Assembly (NCBI GenBank): GCA_051122655.1
Contig: CP182107.1
Location: forward strand, 310,001-374,000
DNA length: 64,000 nucleotides
Source: Pasteurella sp030783905
GTDB lineage: Bacteria > Pseudomonadota > Gammaproteobacteria > Enterobacterales > Pasteurellaceae
Direction of reading: 5' to 3'
Shown: positions 43,259 to 52,196 of the stretch, in pieces
How the letters are laid out: every line of letters begins with the position of its first letter
Numbering within the stretch: position 1 is the stretch's first letter
The notes under the pieces: generated by a model
Seen by the model: only the letters and a program-made list of their open reading frames with translations
Database searches by the model: none
What the model was told of the DNA's origin: nothing
Program-made: the position numbers and the translations under genes

Positions 43259-44971
43259 TTAACTCGAGGCATATTGTGCATACCATAATTGGCTGTAATG
43301 ACCTTGTTGGGCTAGCAAGCTTTGATGGTTACCATGTTCGATGAGCTGACCATGTTGAAAAACTAAAATTTGATCTGCATGTTGTATGGTTTTGAGGTGA
43401 TGAGCGATGACAAATACCGTTCTATTTTTTGCCAATTCACTGATAGCTTCTTGAATTAATGCTTCATTAATAGGATCAACATGACTGGTCATTTCATCAA
43501 GAATTAAAATAGGGGAATCTTTTAAGAACGCTCTTGCAATGGCAAGGCGTTGACGTTGCCCACCAGATAATAGACCACCGTTTTCACCAATCTGGGTTTG
43601 ATATTGTTGGGGTAAGGTCATAATAAAATCATGAATTCGAGCTTTTTTACAGGCTTCAATAATGTCTTGTTGGCTTGCCCCTTTTTTGCCTATGCGTATA
43701 TTTTCCTCAATACTTTGATCAAAGAGTTGTACATTTTGTAACACAACACTTATTCGGTTTAATAATTCATCGTAGGGAATTTCTCGTATATCGACACCAC
43801 CAAGAGTGATTTTACCCTGATCAACATCATAAAAACGCAGTAATAGGTGGGCAAGGGTCGTTTTCCCACTTCCCGATTCCCCTACAAAAGCCGTCATGGT
43901 TTTTTCTGGAATCGTGAAGCTTAAATCATGAATCTGAAACTCATCTTTTGCGTAGGAAAAATGAACGTGCTCAAAGGCAATATGATTGTGTATTGGTACT
44001 TTTCCTGTGATTTTATCTGGAATGACATCCGCATATAAAATTTTGCCTAGCCGTTTATAGCTATCCAAGGCTGACAGGTAATACATATAATGCATTTCCA
44101 TGCCAGCAAAAGGTTTATAAAATTCTTTTGCAATGATCACAATGATCAGAAAATCAAAGAGACTAAGATAAGCATTGATTGCCATGAAGCCAGCGATACT
44201 CAATAGGCTAAAATAAGAAAGATCGATGAGTAAGCTAAAAATCGCCAACTGTTTGGCTTTAAACCGAGATAAGATCTTGCTGTTTTCACCAAAATATTGG
44301 ATTTTCTCAAAGAGATCCTGATCAAAACGTTTATTATGAGAAAAGCTTTTTAAGACTGGCATACCACGTACATATTCTACAAATAAGCTCACCATATCGT
44401 TTAAAGCGGAATTGGTATGATGTTCAATTCCTTGAGCTTGCTTAATGGTATAGTACAAATAGCCCAACGCAATAGGGAGGGGAAGGAGCATGATGAAAGC
44501 CAATGGAAGATTGAGATAAGCAATACCGAAAAAGACACACAAGGCAATCAAAAAATCGCTTAACATTCTCGGCAATAGATGCCCGACAATCAAAGACATA
44601 TTATCCACATCTTTGTGAAGAATGGTGTTGAGTTCCCCTAATCGTTCTTGAGTATAAAAAAATAAACTAAAGCATTTTAACTTGATAATCATTTTTTCTC
44701 TGATTTGCTGCACAATATCAAAACCTGCCTCATGTTTCTTGAGATCCGCCACCATGTTACATATGCCTTTAAAAATAACTAATACGAAGAGTAATACAAA
44801 TGTCGCCATGAAATTGGCTGATGTTTTTTCATCGACGAGATTAAATAGGATTGAAAATACACTGAGTAATATTGCAACGGCACTTAATCCATAAAACGTA
44901 AAGAATAAAGCAGAAATACATAGATTATATTTCCCTTTTGTGCTTAATAATGAGAGTAACTGATTAAACAT
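43259..44971 (-). CDS. ABC exporter half-transporter, second subunit
   Basis: A 570-residue protein with an N-terminal six-helix type I ABC exporter domain and C-terminal ATPase. Motifs: Walker A GESGSGKTT near residue 362, signature LSGGQRQR near 472, Walker B ILILDEMTS with Glu retained, and H-loop VIAHH. The D-loop reads SHVD instead of the usual SALD. It overlaps the first subunit by 8 bases, implying a heterodimer, in the general style of YbtPQ/IrtAB-like or MdlAB-like pairs. Substrate unknown: drug, peptide, siderophore or metal chelate are all possible. No uptake-signal core lies in this cluster. Confidence 0.85.
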   Translation of the reverse strand: MFNQLLSLLSTKGKYNLCISALFFTFYGLSAVAILLSVFSILFNLVDEKTSANFMATFVLLFVLVIFKGICNMVADLKKHEAGFDIVQQIREKMIIKLKCFSLFFYTQERLGELNTILHKDVDNMSLIVGHLLPRMLSDFLIALCVFFGIAYLNLPLAFIMLLPLPIALGYLYYTIKQAQGIEHHTNSALNDMVSLFVEYVRGMPVLKSFSHNKRFDQDLFEKIQYFGENSKILSRFKAKQLAIFSLLIDLSYFSLLSIAGFMAINAYLSLFDFLIIVIIAKEFYKPFAGMEMHYMYYLSALDSYKRLGKILYADVIPDKITGKVPIHNHIAFEHVHFSYAKDEFQIHDLSFTIPEKTMTAFVGESGSGKTTLAHLLLRFYDVDQGKITLGGVDIREIPYDELLNRISVVLQNVQLFDQSIEENIRIGKKGASQQDIIEACKKARIHDFIMTLPQQYQTQIGENGGLLSGGQRQRLAIARAFLKDSPILILDEMTSHVDPINEALIQEAISELAKNRTVFVIAHHLKTIQHADQILVFQHGQLIEHGNHQSLLAQQGHYSQLWYAQYASS

Positions 44972-46697
44972 GTTTCATCTCCTTGAGTTTCCAATGATCG
45001 ACTTTGTTTTGTGCTTCTACCATTTGTCGATAAACACGACATCTTGCCAGTAATTCAAGGTGCGATCCTGAATCAATCACACAACCTTTATCCATCAAGG
45101 TAGTTTGCTGAGCATGCTGAATACGATTTAAATGATGAGCAATACAGATGACTGTTTTATCTTTACAAAGTGCATTAATGGCGGCGTTAATCAGTTGCTC
45201 ATTTTCACTGTCTAGTGCTGCCGTTGCCTCATCTAAAATTAAGATAGGGGCGTTTTTTAGTATCGCTCGAGCAATAGCAATGCGTTGTTTTTCGCCACCA
45301 GATAATTTAACGCCCATTTCACCTACCTTACTGTGATACCCCTGTGGTAGGTGAGAGATAAAATCGTGGCATTGAGCTTTTTTGGCAGCGGTAATGACTT
45401 CAGTTTCCGTTGCACCTGCTTTACCAATGGCAATGTTGTCAAAAAGGCTGAGATTAAACAAAACCACTTCTTGTTCTACGCTGCCGATAAGCCTTGAAAG
45501 GCTTTCCATGCTATAGGCTGAAATAGGCTTGCCCGCAATGGTTAAATCGCCAGAATCGATGTCCCAAAACCCCATAATTAAATGTGCTAAGGTACTTTTC
45601 CCACAACCACTTGCACCAATGACAGCATTTAAACTCTGTTGTTTAAATGTGAGATTGATGTTTTTTAAGGCGAAACCATCACCTGGATATTGAAAATTCA
45701 CCTGACTCAATTTAATGTCGCCAGGCATGAGTTCATCGTCACACTTTGTTTTGGGGAGTGGAACGCATAGCACTTTGGCGATACTTTTGAGCTTTTCAGC
45801 AAAGACAATAGAAAAGTGATGCAAGGTTGCTGTTTTGCTAATTGCAGAAATGAAGAGGGAGGATAGCACGATGGCGAGAATAAATTGGCTGATCGAAATC
45901 GCCTGATTTAACAATAAAATCGTACCAGAGATGATGACAAATACCATGCCGATTTCCATAAAAATATCAATTAATCCCATTGGAAAGGTAATTCCCCCCA
46001 TCATTTTTTTCAGGTCATCTGTATAGGAACGGGCTGAAGATAAGGTTTTTTCGCTGAAAGTTTCTTCTTTTGCAAAGGCTTTGAGTACGGCAATATTTTT
46101 GACATATTCCATCATGTCTTCACGCATCTGTCGCTCTCGAGCAAAATAGCGTTGAAAACGCTGTTGTATAATATTGGCAGATAGGATTTTGACAAGATAC
46201 ATTAACGGAATACCAACCAGCATTGCAAAAGCGAGGCGGTAGTCTACAAATAACATGGTGATAAAGGTCAAAAGTGGCAATAATGCTGCAGACATGATTT
46301 CTGGCAATCCATGAGCCAAATAACTTTCCACTTGTTCTACATCATGCTGAATAATCGTCGTTAATTCAGCGGTATTATGTTGTTTAAAAAAACCTAAATT
46401 GAGTTTTTTAAGCTGCGTAATAATAGCCAATCGCAATGTCGTGAGTTGATTATAGGCATTATCATGAGCCACTTTGGTGGCAAGATAGTGAAAGAGAGCC
46501 TTTAAAAGAAAGCATAGCAACATACCAAAGAGAAACATATAAAAGTGCCTATGACTGACCTTATCGGCAAAAAGTTCTGCAATAGAACACACTAATAAAA
46601 TCTGTGCTACTAAATCAAAGAGGATGTTTAACATTAATAAGCTACTAGACAATCGCATATGGCCAGTCGCATATCGTTTTAATTCTTTTTCATTCAT
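44964..46697 (-). CDS. ABC exporter half-transporter, first subunit
   Basis: A 577-residue transporter half; the ATG at 46697 has AAGGAAG seven bases upstream, so a 26-residue longer frame is rejected. The transmembrane domain (about residues 20-300) has six helices and an RQMREDMMEYVKNIAVLKAF coupling region. ATPase motifs: Walker A GASGCGKST near 362, signature LSGGEKQR near 464, Walker B ILILDEATAALD and H-loop CIAHH. Both sites look catalytic. It precedes the second half-transporter and is preceded by a TetR-type gene. Direction of transport cannot be read from sequence. Confidence 0.88.
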   Translation of the reverse strand: MNEKELKRYATGHMRLSSSLLMLNILFDLVAQILLVCSIAELFADKVSHRHFYMFLFGMLLCFLLKALFHYLATKVAHDNAYNQLTTLRLAIITQLKKLNLGFFKQHNTAELTTIIQHDVEQVESYLAHGLPEIMSAALLPLLTFITMLFVDYRLAFAMLVGIPLMYLVKILSANIIQQRFQRYFARERQMREDMMEYVKNIAVLKAFAKEETFSEKTLSSARSYTDDLKKMMGGITFPMGLIDIFMEIGMVFVIISGTILLLNQAISISQFILAIVLSSLFISAISKTATLHHFSIVFAEKLKSIAKVLCVPLPKTKCDDELMPGDIKLSQVNFQYPGDGFALKNINLTFKQQSLNAVIGASGCGKSTLAHLIMGFWDIDSGDLTIAGKPISAYSMESLSRLIGSVEQEVVLFNLSLFDNIAIGKAGATETEVITAAKKAQCHDFISHLPQGYHSKVGEMGVKLSGGEKQRIAIARAILKNAPILILDEATAALDSENEQLINAAINALCKDKTVICIAHHLNRIQHAQQTTLMDKGCVIDSGSHLELLARCRVYRQMVEAQNKVDHWKLKEMKHV

Positions 46698-46819
46698 ACG
46701 ATCTTCCTTATGATGAGTTTGGGTAAAACGATTCGGTTTGTATTGCTTGTATGATGAGAGGATAAAAGTCCTCACAACGAGCTTTAGAAAGTATGTCTTT
46801 GATGTTGAAGGTTTATTAT

Positions 46820-46833
46820 TGAATTTAAATTCA
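46820..46833. promoter_or_regulatory. Candidate TetR operator before ABC genes
   Basis: TGAATTTAAATTCA is a perfect palindrome 122-135 bases before the first ABC gene, between it and the regulator stop. It differs at one position from the palindrome in front of the regulator. Confidence 0.6.
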
Positions 46834-46897
46834 TTTTTAAAGTGAAAAATAAGGGATGGTTATCCCAAGTTTTTACTGTGTATTTAGAGGGTTTTAT

Positions 46898-47512
46898 TTA
46901 TTTAGAATGTGATAGAGACTCTACCCCAAAGAAATAGCATTTATTGAGTATTGATACCATTTCATTAGCCCATTGTTCATTTTGGTAATGTCTTGCAATT
47001 TCCATCATGCCTTCAATATAATTATTCGCCAAAATATGTGAAAGCATTGGGTCATAGTCTACTTTTGAATAACGCTTTAGCCCTTCTTGTATATGTAAGC
47101 TGAGACGTGCTACCCATATTTCTTTTGCTTTTTCATGTTTCGTGCCTGCACTTTTGTCAATTAGAATGATCAGTTTTTTTCTTTCTTTAAATATTGCTGG
47201 AATATATTGGGCACTGGTTTGCTTAAAACGTTCATAGGGACTGGCTGTGGGTAATTTTTCCTCCTCTTCCATAATCTGAATAAGGTGATTTAGCATCCCT
47301 TTGACCACTTCATCAAATAAAGCCGATTTATTTTTAAAATACGTATAAATTAAGGCAACAGGAATATTGGCATTTTCCGCAATCGTGGTTAATTTCGCAC
47401 TGCGATAATCATGCTCAAAAAATACCGTTTCTGCGGCATGCAGAATCTTATTTCTGACTTCTTCTTTCAATACTTGAGCGATAGCCCACCCCACATAGTA
47501 AAAATAATACAT
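46898..47512 (-). CDS. TetR-family transcription regulator
   Basis: A 204-residue regulator with an N-terminal helix-turn-helix: KILHAAETVFFEHDYRSAKLTTIAENANIPVALIYTYFKNKSALFDEVV is the classic TetR pattern at about residues 19-65 (given here as the span rather than in full: KILHAAETVFFE ... IYTYFKNKSALF). The rest is a helical ligand-binding domain. A start at 47512 is assumed; a later start is possible because no good ribosome site is seen. The gene lies upstream of the ABC pair and has its own palindromic operator candidate, so it likely represses itself and the transporter until a ligand binds. Confidence 0.85.
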   Translation of the reverse strand: MYYFYYVGWAIAQVLKEEVRNKILHAAETVFFEHDYRSAKLTTIAENANIPVALIYTYFKNKSALFDEVVKGMLNHLIQIMEEEEKLPTASPYERFKQTSAQYIPAIFKERKKLIILIDKSAGTKHEKAKEIWVARLSLHIQEGLKRYSKVDYDPMLSHILANNYIEGMMEIARHYQNEQWANEMVSILNKCYFFGVESLSHSK

Positions 47513-47515
47513 TAC

Positions 47516-47539
47516 AATAATGAATTAAAATTCATTATT
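47516..47539. promoter_or_regulatory. Palindromic operator candidate at the TetR gene start
   Basis: An inverted repeat of 11 bases each side (AATAATGAATT / AATTCATTATT, 2-base centre) lies immediately before the regulator's start. Its core, 47521-47534, is TGAATTAAAATTCA, matching the second site at 46820. Confidence 0.65.
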
Positions 47540-47610
47540 TGTCAACTTATCATATTAAATAAGCAGTGGATATCTTCAAAAAATAATGCTAACTTTTTGA
47601 TAAAAAAGAA

Positions 47611-47636
47611 AAAGGCTGATGTCTATATCAGCCTTT
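47611..47636 (-). terminator. Terminator of queH
   Basis: AAAGGCTGAT / ATCAGCCTTT stem with GTCTAT loop; on the minus strand a T-rich run follows. Confidence 0.75.
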
Positions 47637-47691
47637 ATGCGTATAAAACGATGTCTTAAAGAGATAACGTTTTCATGTGAATGGGAATTTG

Positions 47692-48393
47692 TTAATCAGC
47701 AGAATAATACAGTTTGCCAATTTCAATTTTTTGGCGACCGTTTGCTTCACGCCATTTGTTGGTATCACGTAACGAATACACGCAACCGCAATATTCTTGT
47801 TGGTAAAAGCGTTCACGTTTGCTGATTTCAATCATACGTTGTGAGCCACCGCCTTTACGCCAGTTGTAATCCCAATACACCACATCATCATATTTTGCGG
47901 CGGCACGGTGTCCACAACCATTGATTTGGTTCATATCTTTCCAGCGCGAAATGCCTAAACAACTTGTAAATACAGGAAAACCGTTGTTGTGTGCATATTC
48001 GGCGGCTTTTTCAAAACGCATATCAAAGCACATGGTGCAACGAATACCGCGTTCTGGCTCATCTTCCATGCCTTTGGCGCGGTCAAACCATGTCTGACGG
48101 TCATAATCCGCATCAATAAACGGAATGCCCCATTTTTCCGCGAAACGAATATTTTCTTCTTTGCGAATCAAATACTCTTTTAGGGGATGAATGTTGGGAT
48201 TATAGAAATAAATAGTAAATTCAATGCCTGAAGCATGAATGGCTTCCATCACTTCGCCAGAGCAAGGCGCACAACAAGAATGCAATAACAATTTGTTATG
48301 CCCATTTGGCAAGGATAATTTTTCGCGGACAAAAGGCGCGTGGGGATCGTTGCCTTTACGTGTTTTTTTCGTTGGGATTGTCTGTTCTGTCAT
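47692..48393 (-). CDS. queH: Epoxyqueuosine reductase QueH
   Basis: QueH is the DUF208-family enzyme that reduces epoxyqueuosine to queuosine in tRNA, replacing QueG. The 233-residue protein has the cysteine-rich start SCCAPCSGEVMEA, the RCTMCFDMRF segment, the SCLGISRWKDMNQINGCG motif and the C-terminal YCGCVYSLRD. The Cys pattern supports metal-cluster and redox cysteine roles as in characterised QueH. It is downstream of ispB on the same strand. Confidence 0.93.
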   Translation of the reverse strand: MTEQTIPTKKTRKGNDPHAPFVREKLSLPNGHNKLLLHSCCAPCSGEVMEAIHASGIEFTIYFYNPNIHPLKEYLIRKEENIRFAEKWGIPFIDADYDRQTWFDRAKGMEDEPERGIRCTMCFDMRFEKAAEYAHNNGFPVFTSCLGISRWKDMNQINGCGHRAAAKYDDVVYWDYNWRKGGGSQRMIEISKRERFYQQEYCGCVYSLRDTNKWREANGRQKIEIGKLYYSAD

Positions 48394-48419
48394 TTTCGTT
48401 CTTAATTTACTAAATAAAT

Positions 48420-48438
48420 GACCGCACGTTAGGCGGTC
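48420..48438 (-). terminator. Weak hairpin between ispB and queH
   Basis: GACCGC / GCGGTC stem with an ACGTTAG loop follows ispB on the minus strand; AT-rich bases follow. It resembles a degenerate uptake-signal hairpin. Confidence 0.4.
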
Positions 48439-48470
48439 GTTTGAGTCAAATTTCTCGCCTTATTAAACGG

Positions 48471-49463
48471 TTAATAGGCGCGATCGACGGATAAGTAAGC
48501 CAATGAAATTAAGGCTTGTTTATAGTCACTTTCAGGTAATAAGGCAATGGCATCTACTGCCTTTTGTGCCTCTTGCTTTGCGCGCATCATTGCATAATCA
48601 AGAGATTGATGTTCTTTCATAATCGCCAACACTTGTTCTAAAATGTCACGTTTTCCACCTTGTTCTATGGCTTCACGAATTAACTTCGCTTGTGTTGGGT
48701 TACTGTGGTGCATCGCATGTAATAACGGTAAAGTGGGTTTCCCTTCTGCTAAATCATCACCAATATTTTTACCAAGTGCTTTTGCATCAGCACTATAATC
48801 CAAAATATCATCAATTAATTGAAACGCAGTACCTAAGTAACAGCCATATTCGCGTAAAGCATTTTCTTGGGCTTCCGTCGCGTTAGCAAGGATTGCGGCA
48901 CAATGAGTTGCCGCTTCAAATAAACGTGCGGTCTTGCCATAAATGACCTGCATATAGTTTGCTTCAGTGGTATTCGGATCGTTGACATTCATTAATTGCT
49001 GCACTTCACCTTCAGCAATGACATTGGTTGCATTTGACATCACCTTGAGAATGCGTAAAGAATCTAGCTTGGTCATTAATTGGAAAGCACGGGTATAAAT
49101 AAAATCACCGACTAAGACACTTGCTGCATTACCAAACTCCGCATTCGCAGTAGGGTTTCCCCGTCGTAATGCGGATTCATCCACTACATCATCATGTAAT
49201 AAGGTCGCAGTATGGATAAATTCAATAAAGGTAGCACAAGTAATAGGTTGTTCACCGTGACAGCCTAGTGCACGTGCTGCCAAAATCGCAATCATCGGTC
49301 GGATACGTTTTCCGCCACTTTGGATGATATAATAACCAAGTTGATTAATTAACACGACATCGGAGTTAAGCTGAGCAAGAATCGTCTCATTGGTTTTTTG
49401 CATATCCTGTTGAATGAGACGCTGGATGTCATCAATACACATTAAATTCTGTTGCTTTGTCAT
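48471..49463 (-). CDS. ispB: Octaprenyl diphosphate synthase IspB
   Basis: IspB makes the all-trans polyprenyl side chain of ubiquinone and menaquinone. The 330-residue enzyme has the two aspartate-rich motifs, LLHDDVVDES and QLIDDILDYS, plus GGKRIRPM and ATLIHTA-type helices (EFIHTATLLHDD). It is divergent from rplU-rpmA, as in E. coli. Confidence 0.95.
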   Translation of the reverse strand: MTKQQNLMCIDDIQRLIQQDMQKTNETILAQLNSDVVLINQLGYYIIQSGGKRIRPMIAILAARALGCHGEQPITCATFIEFIHTATLLHDDVVDESALRRGNPTANAEFGNAASVLVGDFIYTRAFQLMTKLDSLRILKVMSNATNVIAEGEVQQLMNVNDPNTTEANYMQVIYGKTARLFEAATHCAAILANATEAQENALREYGCYLGTAFQLIDDILDYSADAKALGKNIGDDLAEGKPTLPLLHAMHHSNPTQAKLIREAIEQGGKRDILEQVLAIMKEHQSLDYAMMRAKQEAQKAVDAIALLPESDYKQALISLAYLSVDRAY

Positions 49464-49633
49464 TTGTAATAATGGATTTTTAGACTGAATGTGAAAGGGA
49501 TTGTACCCAATTTTCTGTTATTTCTGAAATCAAATCACACAAAATCATAATTTTTTTGTTTTATTGTAAATAAGCGCTTGCTCTTAAGTTATTTTTTGCG
49601 TAGAATTTGCGACCTATTTATATGAATTTTTGA

Positions 49634-49664
49634 AGTGCTAAATGAACAAAAACATGAAAGCACT
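49634..49664 (+). other. Leader hairpin before rplU
   Basis: AGTGCT (49634-49639) pairs with AGCACT (49659-49664) in the leader close to the ribosome site. It may be a structural leader element; evidence is only base pairing. Confidence 0.3.
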
Positions 49665-49682
49665 ATGTATAGCGGAGTATAT

Positions 49683-49994
49683 ATGTACGCAGTTTTTCAA
49701 AGTGGCGGTAAACAACACCGAGTAAGCGAAGGACAAGTCGTTCGTTTAGAAAAACTTGAAGTCGCAACTGGTGAAACAGTTGAGTTTGACTCAGTGTTAA
49801 TGATCGTTAACGGTGAAGATGTTAAAATTGGTGCCCCAGTTGTTGCTGGCGGTAAAGTGGTGGCAGAAGTTGTTTCACACGGTCGTGGCGATAAAGTAAA
49901 AATCGTTAAGTTCCGTCGTCGTAAACATAGCCGTAAACAACAAGGTCATCGTCAGTGGTTCACAGAAGTGAAAATCACTGGGATTCAAGCATAA
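49683..49994 (+). CDS. rplU: 50S ribosomal protein L21
   Basis: L21 is a 23S rRNA-binding large-subunit protein. The 103-residue product starts MYAVFQSGGKQHRVSEGQ, identical in form to other L21 proteins, so the ATG at 49683 (GGAG nine bases upstream) is chosen over frames extending 16 codons farther. The RRRKHSRKQQGHRQWFTEVKI segment is diagnostic. It precedes rpmA by 20 bases. Confidence 0.97.
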   Translation: MYAVFQSGGKQHRVSEGQVVRLEKLEVATGETVEFDSVLMIVNGEDVKIGAPVVAGGKVVAEVVSHGRGDKVKIVKFRRRKHSRKQQGHRQWFTEVKITGIQA

Positions 49995-50014
49995 TTTCAG
50001 AGGAGATCAAGTAG

Positions 50015-50272
50015 ATGGCAACTAAAAAAGCTGGTGGTTCAACTCGTAACGGTCGTGATTCTGAAGCTAAACGCCTTGGTGTTAAACGTTTCGGTGGCGA
50101 ATCTGTATTAGCAGGTAGCATTATCGTTCGTCAACGTGGTACAAAATTCCACGCTGGTTCAAACGTTGGCATGGGTCGTGACCATACTTTATTTGCAACA
50201 GCAGATGGTAAAGTTAAATTTGAAGTGAAAGGCGAGAAAAATCGCAAATACGTCAGCATCATCGCTGAATAA
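50015..50272 (+). CDS. rpmA: 50S ribosomal protein L27
   Basis: L27 reaches the peptidyl-transferase centre. The 85-residue protein has the N-terminal MATKKAGGSTRNGRDSEAK tail, FGGESVLAGSIIVRQRGTK and ending VSIIAE. It follows rplU, with AGAGGAG-type ribosome site. A terminator follows. Confidence 0.97.
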   Translation: MATKKAGGSTRNGRDSEAKRLGVKRFGGESVLAGSIIVRQRGTKFHAGSNVGMGRDHTLFATADGKVKFEVKGEKNRKYVSIIAE

Positions 50273-50289
50273 TTTCAAGTTTAGAAATG

Positions 50290-50323
50290 AAAAAACGCCT
50301 CGCACAAGTTGCGGGGCGTTTTC
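50290..50323 (+). terminator. Terminator of rplU-rpmA
   Basis: AAAACGCCTCGCA / TGCGGGGCGTTTT stem with one G-T pair and short loop lies just after rpmA. Confidence 0.75.
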
Positions 50324-50336
50324 GTAGAAGTCTCTT

Positions 50337-51269
50337 ATGAAACAGCAGCCTCTGCTAGGATTCCTTTTTGCATTCACTGCCGCATGTATGTGGGGATCAT
50401 TGCCAATTGCCTTACAGCAAGTTTTAAATGTGATGGATGCACAAACTGTTGTGTGGTTCCGTTTTGCTGTGGCTGCCATTGGATTATTTTTTATACTTAA
50501 CGTCACAAAAAAATTACCGAATTGGACGGTCCTCCGGTTACGACATTGGCTTCTCATCTTATTAGGTATTGTTGGGTTATCCGCCAACTTTCTTTTATAT
50601 AATGTGGCATTGCATTATATTCCACCAACAACCAGTCAGATCTTTAGTCCACTCACCTCATTTGGTATGTTGTTGGCGGGGGTTTTATTATTTAAAGAAA
50701 CGTTTGCGTTACATCAAAAAATGGGTTTAGGCTTACTGATTTTAGGTTTAATCCTCTTTTTTAATCAACGTGCGGAAGATTTTTTACAGTTTAGCACTTA
50801 TGTAAAAGGGATTGTGATTTGTATTAGTGCGAGCTTAGTTTGGGTTACCTATGGTATTGCACAAAAGCTGATGTCACATCGTTTAACGGCACAGCAAGTC
50901 TTATTGCCTATTTATATTGGTTGTACCATACTGTTTACACCTACAGCCACATTTTCACAAGTCACACACTTGAATGTCCTGCAAATCGGCTGTCTGATTT
51001 ATTGTTGTTTGAATACCTTGATTGCTTATGGTGCCTATGCGGAAGCATTGAATCATTGGGATGTGACAAAAGTGAGTGCGATTGTGACCCAAATTCCCAT
51101 ATTGACGTTGATTTTTTCAGAAGTTTTAGTGTTTATTTTGCCTGATTATGTGATGGGGGATGATTTAAACTGGATAAGTTATATCGGTGCATTATTAGTC
51201 GTTTCTGGGGCGTTATTTTCAGCAACAGGACACCGAATTTTAGTTAAAATCAAAGGTAGGAAAGCATAA
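50337..51269 (+). CDS. EamA/DMT-family transporter (first of tandem pair)
   Basis: A 310-residue protein with ten predicted membrane helices in two EamA repeats, a drug/metabolite transporter layout. Repeat hallmarks include LGFLFAFTAACMWGSLPIALQQV at the first helix, NFLLYNVALHYIPPTTSQI, and in the second half ASLVWVTYGIAQKLMSHRL and LIAYGAYAEALNHWDVTKVSA. It lies after rpmA and one base before a paralogue, a place where E. coli also has an EamA gene (yhbE) before obgE. Substrate unknown. Confidence 0.88.
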   Translation: MKQQPLLGFLFAFTAACMWGSLPIALQQVLNVMDAQTVVWFRFAVAAIGLFFILNVTKKLPNWTVLRLRHWLLILLGIVGLSANFLLYNVALHYIPPTTSQIFSPLTSFGMLLAGVLLFKETFALHQKMGLGLLILGLILFFNQRAEDFLQFSTYVKGIVICISASLVWVTYGIAQKLMSHRLTAQQVLLPIYIGCTILFTPTATFSQVTHLNVLQIGCLIYCCLNTLIAYGAYAEALNHWDVTKVSAIVTQIPILTLIFSEVLVFILPDYVMGDDLNWISYIGALLVVSGALFSATGHRILVKIKGRKA

Positions 51270-51270
51270 G

Positions 51271-52188
51271 ATGAAACAACAGCAACCTTTAATGGGCTTT
51301 TTATTTGCCCTTATTGCTGCAATGGCATGGGGCTCTCTCCCCATAGCACTACAACGTGTCGTTGCCGTAATGACACCAGAAACAATCGTGTGGTATCGCT
51401 TTTTAGTGGCTGCGGTGGGATTATGGATCATTTTGGGATGTAGCAGAAAATTACCTAAGCTTTCACAGTTTTTGCCTCGTTATCGTTTTTTAGCATTGAT
51501 CGGGGTAATCGGGTTAGCCGCAAACTTTGTCTTGTTTAATACTTCACTAAAATATATTGAGCCGTCTTTTGCACAAATTTTTAGCCAGCTTTCTTCGTTT
51601 GCGATGATGATTTTTGGTGTAGTCTTCTTTAAAGAAAAGCTACGTTTACATCAAAAAATCGGCTTAGTGTTATTAGTGGTCGGGTTGATGTTATTTTTTA
51701 ATGATCGCTTTGCTTTATTTTTAAGCGTTAATGCCTATTCAACGGGGATCTTTTTGGCTGCTTCTGCCGCATTGGTTTGGAGTATCTATGGTATTGCACA
51801 AAAATTAATGTTACGTGAATTTAATTCACAACAGATTTTATTTGTTATTTATATCGGGTGTGTGTTCGTTTTCACCCCTTTTGTCGCGATCCAAGAAGTG
51901 GCATCACTGAGTGGTTGGACGCTGTTTTGTTTTATTTACTGTTGTTTAAATACGCTTGTGGGTTATGGTGCTTATGCAGAAGCACTCAACCGTTGGGATA
52001 TTTCAAAAGTGAGTGTGGTGATTACCTTAATGCCACTTTTTACGATTTTATTTTCGTATTTATTATATCTCTTTTACCCACAGTACTTTGCAGAACCAGA
52101 TTTAAATTCAATCAGTTATATTGGTGCATTGATAGTGGTTTTAGGTGCAATTACATCTGCTATTGGGCACAAATTTATTAAGCGTTAG
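51271..52188 (+). CDS. EamA/DMT-family transporter (second of tandem pair)
   Basis: A 305-residue paralogue of the preceding gene, with the same ten-helix pattern: MGFLFALIAAMAWGSLPIALQRV, NFVLFNTSLKYIEPSFAQI, AALVWSIYGIAQKLMLREF and LVGYGAYAEALNRWDISKVSV. The two overlap functionally as a tandem duplication. It starts one base after the first gene and ends 8 bases before obgE, so all three can be co-transcribed. Substrate unknown. Confidence 0.88.
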   Translation: MKQQQPLMGFLFALIAAMAWGSLPIALQRVVAVMTPETIVWYRFLVAAVGLWIILGCSRKLPKLSQFLPRYRFLALIGVIGLAANFVLFNTSLKYIEPSFAQIFSQLSSFAMMIFGVVFFKEKLRLHQKIGLVLLVVGLMLFFNDRFALFLSVNAYSTGIFLAASAALVWSIYGIAQKLMLREFNSQQILFVIYIGCVFVFTPFVAIQEVASLSGWTLFCFIYCCLNTLVGYGAYAEALNRWDISKVSVVITLMPLFTILFSYLLYLFYPQYFAEPDLNSISYIGALIVVLGAITSAIGHKFIKR

Positions 52189-52196
52189 GAGAAAGA

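Noticed and set aside
49635..49682. Upstream in-frame extension of rplU
   Set aside because: L21 family begins at MYAVFQSGGKQ, and the ribosome site sits before that ATG.
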